A stretch of DNA of 64,000 nt. Origin: Aliikangiella sp. G2MR2-5. Its GTDB lineage: Bacteria; Pseudomonadota; Gammaproteobacteria; Enterobacterales; Kangiellaceae. The notes beneath the pieces are model-generated. The model had not been told where the DNA came from, did no database searches, and saw only the letters and a program-made list of their open reading frames with translations. The stretch's first letter is position 1, and every line of letters begins with the position of its first letter. Shown here one piece after another: positions 58,885-64,000 of this stretch. The translations under genes were made by a program, and so were the position numbers. The stretch lies in the NCBI RefSeq assembly GCF_015687155.1, contig NZ_JADPQF010000001.1, positions 1,426,001 through 1,490,000 on the forward strand, written 5' to 3'.

Positions 58885-59577
58885 TTATGCCTTCCAACGA
58901 TATCCCATACCGTATACAGTTTCAATACGATCGAAAGTCTCGTCAAGCGCCACAAACTTCTTACGAAGTCTTTTGATATGCGAGGTAACTGTACTATCGT
59001 CTACAACTGCTTTGGCAGCTTCCATCAACTGATCTCTATTTTTAACATGCCCGGGTCGTTTAACCAGCGCATGCAAAATCCAGAATTCCGTTAAAGTAAT
59101 ATCTAAAGGCTGTTCACTCCAGCTTGCAACAAAACGATTTATATCAAGTTTTAGTTTACTAACTTCTATTAACTCTTCTTCAAAAGCTTCAGTGGCTTTC
59201 ATCGCATCCACACGCCGAAAAAGAGTAGAAATCCTTACCAGAACCTGGGCCAGACTGATATCTTTGGTCAAATAATCATCAGCGCCTAATCTCAGACCGG
59301 AAATTGTATCAAACTCACTATCAAGCGCCGTTAAAAAAATTATCGGCAAAGTTGTCGATTGAGCTCTGAGGTATCGACATAGCTCAAACCCCCCTTCCGG
59401 CTCATCTTGAAGGCCTACATCTAAAATAGCCAGATCAGGCAGCCTGGTTTCGAATCCCTTCAAGGCTTCAGGTTTGGATGAGTAGGTAATTACCTCATAG
59501 CCCTGTTTTCTTAACGAGGTAGCGTAGTTATCTCTGATCGCCTTTTCATCTTCTACAAGCGCGATTCTTTTTGCCAT
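58885..59577 (-). CDS. pdsR: dedicated-sortase-system response regulator PdsR (OmpR class)
   Basis: 230 residues: receiver domain with phospho-acceptor Asp53 (LAILDVGLQD) and the acidic pair at 10-11, then a winged-helix DNA-binding domain (about 130-228) with ITLTEFWILHALVKRPGHV and VDDSTVTSHIKRLRKKF. It is the first gene of the pdsR-pdsS pair. The resemblance to the sortase-system regulator is what links it to PdsO next door. Confidence 0.85.
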   Translation of the reverse strand: MAKRIALVEDEKAIRDNYATSLRKQGYEVITYSSKPEALKGFETRLPDLAILDVGLQDEPEGGFELCRYLRAQSTTLPIIFLTALDSEFDTISGLRLGADDYLTKDISLAQVLVRISTLFRRVDAMKATEAFEEELIEVSKLKLDINRFVASWSEQPLDITLTEFWILHALVKRPGHVKNRDQLMEAAKAVVDDSTVTSHIKRLRKKFVALDETFDRIETVYGMGYRWKA

Positions 59578-59970
59578 CGATAGATATCCTCTTCATTTTC
59601 ACTAAATGCAATAGTACTCGAATTATTCTGGAAAAAAAGCGATTTAGACTCAAAGCCATCTTTTTGCCATATTCTTCCGCTGACTCTCCTTTTTTACTCC
59701 CCTTACTTGCCCGATAAAGAAGGTTTAATGGAATCACCCAAGGCAAACAAGGTGAAACAAGCAACCCACCTTAGTTGAATAGAAGGCCGAAGAGTTAAAA
59801 CTTAAAGGACCTACACCCTGGATGAACTGACCAAACGAAGAATGGAAGCGACACTCAATTATGCAGCTTGTGTCGTGCCAAGGAAGGCAACTTTTAAAGC
59901 AGGTAGAAACAAATTATTTAATTTTTTTAGAAGTTACAAACTTAAAACTTAATCTCATAGAGGAAATATC

Positions 59971-60666
59971 ATGAAAAAAGCAATCGTAATCTCAACATTA
60001 ATCGCTACAGCTGCCCTCAATATCTCACAAGCTAGTGCGGAGGCAAGCAAAGAGGAAAACATAGGATTTGCTTCTGGAGCAGTTGCGGGAGCAGCAGTTG
60101 GCGGACCAGTAGGTTTTATTATCGGAGCAGCAACTGGCGCAATCTTTGGCAACCAGGTCAAAAAAGCTAACGAATTAGAAGATGCCAAAATTCAGCTAGC
60201 TGAGTCCAAAAATCAGAAGATCAAATTAGAAAAGGAGTTTGCGATGCTACAAGAAACATTAGAGTTCGAACAAAAGTCAGAAATGAATGCTGAGTGGTTA
60301 AGCGAAGGCTTAACAATGAATGTCATGTTCACTACTGACTCGACAACTCTGTCTGATATGGATATGGGGGCCATAAAAAAGTTAGCCGGAATACTCAATG
60401 AATTCCCAGGTCTGTCAATTAAGCTTGACGGATATGCGGACCCACGCGGAAGTCAGGACTATAACCTTGCTTTGTCTCGAAGCCGTGCCGAGGCAGTTCA
60501 ACAGGCTTTTGAGCGTTTTGGGATTGAAAGTAAAAGAGTCCAAATTAAAGCTCATGGTGAACTGGCTGGTATGCAGACAGATGCTAACCCTGATTCTTAT
60601 GCAATGGCACGCAAGGTTAGTGTGAACTTTACTACTGACTCGGTAGAAAAAGTTGCGCAAAACTAG
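59971..60666 (+). CDS. pdsO: OmpA-like sortase-associated protein PdsO
   Basis: 231 residues: signal peptide (about 1-22), a Gly/Ala-rich glycine-zipper stretch (31-61), a coiled coil (66-95) and an OmpA peptidoglycan-binding domain (about 112-228) with FTTDSTTLS and GYADPRGSQDYNLALSRSRA. This layout matches the sortase-system OmpA-like PdsO family. Divergent from pdsR across 393 bases (59578-59970), which hold no gene I can support. AGAGGAAA precedes the ATG. No sortase or sortase target lies in the window. Confidence 0.82.
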   Translation: MKKAIVISTLIATAALNISQASAEASKEENIGFASGAVAGAAVGGPVGFIIGAATGAIFGNQVKKANELEDAKIQLAESKNQKIKLEKEFAMLQETLEFEQKSEMNAEWLSEGLTMNVMFTTDSTTLSDMDMGAIKKLAGILNEFPGLSIKLDGYADPRGSQDYNLALSRSRAEAVQQAFERFGIESKRVQIKAHGELAGMQTDANPDSYAMARKVSVNFTTDSVEKVAQN

Positions 60667-60712
60667 CTCCTGATTTGTCCTATCCAAATTATTTCCCTAC
60701 CTCCACCCCATT

Positions 60713-60737
60713 GGCGCTCCTTCGGAGCGTCTTTTTT
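60713..60737 (+). terminator. terminator after pdsO
   Basis: CGCTCC-TTC-GGAGCG followed by TCTTTTTT, 48 bases past the pdsO stop. The remaining gap to 61056 (about 320 bases) shows no gene. Confidence 0.85.
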
Positions 60738-61056
60738 ACAATGTAAATGTTTTAAAACACAGCAGACCAATTTACTGGCGGTTAACCTTGGAAAAACTAC
60801 TGTAATTGTTTACAGGGTGATACTAGTGGTGAAAATTTTGGTTGCTTTAAGCTGGAAATAAAGTGTTAAAACCTGATATTGTTTCAAAAATCAGGCGTTA
60901 TGAAATAAACAGCTAAACTTATTTGAATAAGCTACGATAATAAGTAGAAGCCAGATAAAAAAGGTTGCTGTCGTCGTTTGAAGAAATAGCTTAAAAAGCT
61001 TTATTTTCAAGAAGTTATCAACAGAGAAAATATTTATCTAAAAGATAGTGATATTA

Positions 61057-63201
61057 ATGGCAATTAAAAAGCTCATACAAAACCGAGTGTTCATAGGCAT
61101 TTCGGCAATTGTGTCATGTTTAATTAGCCTCACAGCAACTTCGTCACCTTCCGTAAATATAGTGCCTTCGACAACCTCAAATGATTCGGGCAGGACTATT
61201 AGAAGCCAATCTCCAGCGGTCAAAATAGATACTACTACATTAACAGGCATCTCTTTGGCGAAAGAAAGAAAGCTGTTTCAACAGGCAGAAGAAGCCCTCA
61301 ATAAAAAGCAGTTCGTACATTTCAACCAACTGAGAAAGGAGCTACAGAGCTATCCACTCAAGTACTATCTTGAGAGAGACTATTTATTGAATGACTTGTC
61401 ACTAAAGCATTCTGAAGCTATATCCACTTTTCTCACACAGCACGGCGATCAACCTGTTAGTCGAAAACTCAGATATAAGTGGCTTTACTGGTTAGCAGAA
61501 AACAACCATGGTTCTCTTTTTCTGCGACACTATCAAAATCTTGGTAGTATCACCCTGAAATGCCATTATCTGAAATTTCAATTAAAGCAAACTGGGCTGA
61601 ACAATGATATCAATAGTCAGATTTCCAACTTGTGGCTTACCGGTAGTTCACTACCTAAAGCTTGTGACAGACTATTTACATCCTGGAACAAGGTTAGCCC
61701 TGTTGACGATAACCTGATCTGGCGTCGACTTTTGCTTGCGTATAAGAAAAACAACAACTCGCTTGCCAAATACCTCACATCCAGACTTTCGAGCAAAAGC
61801 AAAGGTGCGGCCTCCTTGTTGGCCAAAACAGTTAAAAACCCCGATATCCTTGAATCAACGGACTTTCGTCAACCACTAACATCTCGAGCAGAAGATATCA
61901 TTACTCTTGGTCTTTCCAGACTGGCATGGAAAAATCCCAACAAAGCTATCGAGATATGGCAGCGACTTGGAGAAAAATTTGATTATCATACCAGCAGCAA
62001 TGAGTTAAGAAGGATAATTGCACTTAGCCTGGCTATTGACAAAGAACCCGCGGCTTCCTTCTGGCTTGAAAGCCTGGGCGTGGAAAAAGATGAGTCGGTA
62101 AATCAATGGTTCTTATCGACAGCGCTGGAAAATGGCGACTGGGAAAAGGTCGCTTATTACTCAAGGGCTCTCAGTGACAAAGACAAAGATACACATAAAT
62201 GGAACTATTGGCTCGGAGTGGCTGAAACTCAACTAGGTAATTTGACAGAGGCTCGCGCAACTTTCAGTAAGATTGCCCATAAACGAAGCTACTATGGTTT
62301 CCTCGCTGCCAGACAGCTCAACCAGAAGGCTAGCCTAAGTCAAAAGCCCGTCGAATTTACTTTTTCAGAGTTATCGCAAATCGCGCAAGAACCGGCCGCT
62401 CAGCGAGCTTTTGAGTTCTATCAAATGAACCGTCTTGGTGACGCGAGAAGAGAATGGAACCATCTTGTTGCGAAAACTTCTAACGATCAACAGATAAAGC
62501 TAGCTGCGCTCGCATACAAATGGGGCTGGCAACATCAAGCGATTTTGGCTTTTGCCAGAAGCAAGCAAATCGATGACGTCGAAAAACGCTTTCCTTTGGC
62601 TTATCTCGATACTTACGTAGAAAATACTCAAAAACATAATATCCCGCTCAGCTGGGCCTTTGCCGTTACTCGGCAGGAAAGCGCTTTTAAAACTGATGCA
62701 CGCTCTAGCGCTAACGCCCGCGGTTTAATGCAGTTAACACCTGCGACTGCAAAGCAGGTTTCTATGCACAGCAGTGGTTACAGGTCTCCTTCACAGCTCT
62801 ATACTGCTGAAACCAATATCAAGCTTGGAACCGCGCATCTGGCCAAAATGTACCGTTCTTTTAACAATAATCCAATCCTTGCTACAGCGGCTTACAATGC
62901 AGGAAGAACCCGGGTGGTCAAGTGGATTGAAAATTCTACCACCAGTGATCCTATCCACTGGATTGAACAGATTCCTTATAAAGAAACTCGTGAATATGTG
63001 AAGAATGTGCTCACCTATCAGCTTATTTATGCTCAATTAACCAGACAACCGGAAAGCTTCATCGGGCAAATCGAGCAGCTCTCCATCGCATCAAACAATA
63101 ACAATCCCCTTCTTCCAATTCAGCCTCTCAACAATACAGAGCTGGAAGGCTCCTCAGCTACCGCGAACCCTCAGGAAGTTGCAGTTCCACCTGAAAACTA
63201 G
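61057..63201 (+). CDS. slt: soluble lytic murein transglycosylase
   Basis: Cleaves peptidoglycan glycan strands, releasing anhydro-muropeptides in the periplasm. I use the ATG at 61057 (714 residues); the open frame starts at a GTG three codons earlier. A signal peptide (about 1-30) is followed by a long helical U-shaped domain of TPR-like helices (60-500) and the SLT catalytic domain (about 520-690) with Glu541 in TRQESAFKTDARS, GLMQLTPATA and TAAYNAGRTRV. The Slt70-type length (E. coli 645) is slightly exceeded by the tail. Alone; no clear ribosome site. Confidence 0.93.
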   Translation: MAIKKLIQNRVFIGISAIVSCLISLTATSSPSVNIVPSTTSNDSGRTIRSQSPAVKIDTTTLTGISLAKERKLFQQAEEALNKKQFVHFNQLRKELQSYPLKYYLERDYLLNDLSLKHSEAISTFLTQHGDQPVSRKLRYKWLYWLAENNHGSLFLRHYQNLGSITLKCHYLKFQLKQTGLNNDINSQISNLWLTGSSLPKACDRLFTSWNKVSPVDDNLIWRRLLLAYKKNNNSLAKYLTSRLSSKSKGAASLLAKTVKNPDILESTDFRQPLTSRAEDIITLGLSRLAWKNPNKAIEIWQRLGEKFDYHTSSNELRRIIALSLAIDKEPAASFWLESLGVEKDESVNQWFLSTALENGDWEKVAYYSRALSDKDKDTHKWNYWLGVAETQLGNLTEARATFSKIAHKRSYYGFLAARQLNQKASLSQKPVEFTFSELSQIAQEPAAQRAFEFYQMNRLGDARREWNHLVAKTSNDQQIKLAALAYKWGWQHQAILAFARSKQIDDVEKRFPLAYLDTYVENTQKHNIPLSWAFAVTRQESAFKTDARSSANARGLMQLTPATAKQVSMHSSGYRSPSQLYTAETNIKLGTAHLAKMYRSFNNNPILATAAYNAGRTRVVKWIENSTTSDPIHWIEQIPYKETREYVKNVLTYQLIYAQLTRQPESFIGQIEQLSIASNNNNPLLPIQPLNNTELEGSSATANPQEVAVPPEN

Positions 63202-63405
63202 GCATGTCAATGAAGCTTTGTCATTAATAGAAAATCATTCTAAAACCACTTTTACTACGAACAAATTGGTCCTTTGAAAATACCACTTTATGAACGATTA
63301 TAAGGGTAAAACTAACAGGTCATCAGACTATTCGCTGGCCTATTGCAGTTAAGTCAGGGGGATTAAAAGCAGAGCTTTAAACCTAATAATGTGGGGTGCG
63401 GGGTT

Positions 63406-63711
63406 ATGATGTCTGGACAGATTTCGGCCGAAATAGGCCATTGGTATCGACCGGTATTAGGCGACGGTCTATTCGAGGTAGTCGCTATTGATTATGATGA
63501 TCAAACCGTCGAAATTCAGTACTTTGATGGCGAGATTGATGAGCTGGATTTCGGAGGCTGGAAAACCTTGGCTCCAAGGGAAACACCTCCTCCTGAAGAT
63601 TGGACCGGCCCCTTTGAAATAGATCGACAAGACCCGGCGTTCAATGAATATGCAATGAATGAAGCTTTGATGTCGATTGAACTATCCCAGGAATTCTCTT
63701 CAGAAAACTAA
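63406..63711 (+). CDS. conserved small protein, DUF6763-like
   Basis: Starting at the ATG at 63406 (101 residues; the frame also allows a GTG at 63391 and an ATG at 63409). It contains IGHWYRPVLGDGLFEVVAIDY, QTVEIQYFDGEIDELDFGGW and an acidic tail, a pattern I associate with DUF6763. Likely a small beta-barrel domain; function unknown. A GCGGGG stretch may serve as ribosome site. It lies 98 bases before purM. Confidence 0.72.
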   Translation: MMSGQISAEIGHWYRPVLGDGLFEVVAIDYDDQTVEIQYFDGEIDELDFGGWKTLAPRETPPPEDWTGPFEIDRQDPAFNEYAMNEALMSIELSQEFSSEN

Positions 63712-63809
63712 AAAATCATCCTTTTGCCTACTAAAATCCTCGATCTCGACGATAGCCGTGGTAGAATAGCGCGCAATTTCAAGGCACTAGCAGCACGAGA
63801 TCATTTCCG

Positions 63810-64000
63810 ATGACCGATTCGAATAAACAATCCCTTAGTTACAAAGACGCTGGCGTTGACATAGAAGCTGGAAACCAGCTGGTTGACCGCATTAAAAGCG
63901 TTGCCAAAGCAACCAGTCGCCCCGAGGTAGTCTCTAATCTAGGTGGCTTCGGAGCAATGTTTGAGCTACCTAAAGGATACAAAGAGCCAGTACTAGTCTC
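63810..64000 (+). CDS. purM: phosphoribosylformylglycinamidine cyclo-ligase PurM (5' end only)
   Basis: The first 63 residues, beginning [21 protein letters not shown], match the PurM N-terminus ([19 protein letters not shown]), followed by [15 protein letters not shown]. PurM closes the imidazole ring in purine synthesis. The gene runs off the right edge. A possible -10 box TAGAAT (about 63761-63766) lies upstream; no PurR operator is apparent. Confidence 0.92.
   Translation, partial: MTDSNKQSLSYKDAGVDIEAGNQLVDRIKSVAKATSRPEVVSNLGGFGAMFELPKGYKEPVLV

Noticed and set aside
59578-59970. Remnant of a sortase or sortase target between pdsR and pdsO
   Set aside because: Only very short frames are present in all readings I tried (for example a 17-codon frame near 59730) and no sortase motif (TLxTC) is visible.

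Overview
The window looks like chromosomal DNA of an AT-leaning, probably marine gammaproteobacterium. The evidence is gene order: smc-zipA-ligA, gyrA-serC-cmk-rpsA-ihfB-lapA-lapB-pyrF and mtaD-ubiG-gph are typical gammaproteobacterial arrangements. Parts of the proteobacterial dedicated sortase system, a rhombosortase-like protease and a DUF5916 outer membrane protein point to the Kangiella/Aliikangiella/Shewanella-like marine groups. The exact genus is inference. There are no rRNA genes, insertion sequences, prophages or CRISPR arrays.

Layout. 1-3110: the 5' part of prpB, a class I fumarase and two tRNA genes (Glu, Ala). 3.3-12.5 kb: a secreted S9 peptidase, a small Cys-rich protein, then ligA, zipA and smc read leftward. 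12.9-21.7 kb: cysZ, smrA, a BlaI/BlaR1-like pair whose membrane protease ends in a TonB-like domain, a PilZ protein, a DUF885 peptidase, a short-chain dehydrogenase and two small rightward genes behind a CRP-like site. 21.7-28.3 kb: acyl-CoA synthetase, grxD, sodB, tmcA and a glyoxalase-II-like hydrolase. 28.3-35.6 kb: two outer membrane proteins, an HD-GYP phosphodiesterase, a pentapeptide-repeat/class III cyclase fusion and an AhpD-like protein. 35.6-48.5 kb: uvrB, tRNA-Asn, a rhombosortase-like protease, a ComEA-like protein and the long leftward housekeeping run from gyrA to pyrF.

The most unusual region is 48.7-53.7 kb, read leftward: a pepsin-like (A1) aspartic protease, a GNAT acetyltransferase, a SonM/OphMA-type peptide-backbone N-methyltransferase and a 96-residue precursor with a borosin-binding-domain-like N-terminus, followed by a TPR-GGDEF diguanylate cyclase. 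I read it as a split-borosin RiPP (ribosomally made, post-translationally modified peptide) cluster: precursor, separate backbone methylase, a candidate maturation protease and a candidate acyltransferase. The methyltransferase/precursor assignment rests on family motifs. The roles of the protease and GNAT are inferred from position.

53.9-64 kb: mtaD-ubiG-gph; the two-component pair PdsS/PdsR and the OmpA-like PdsO of the dedicated sortase system, but no sortase or target gene; a soluble lytic transglycosylase; a DUF6763-like protein; and the 5' end of purM, cut by the window edge.
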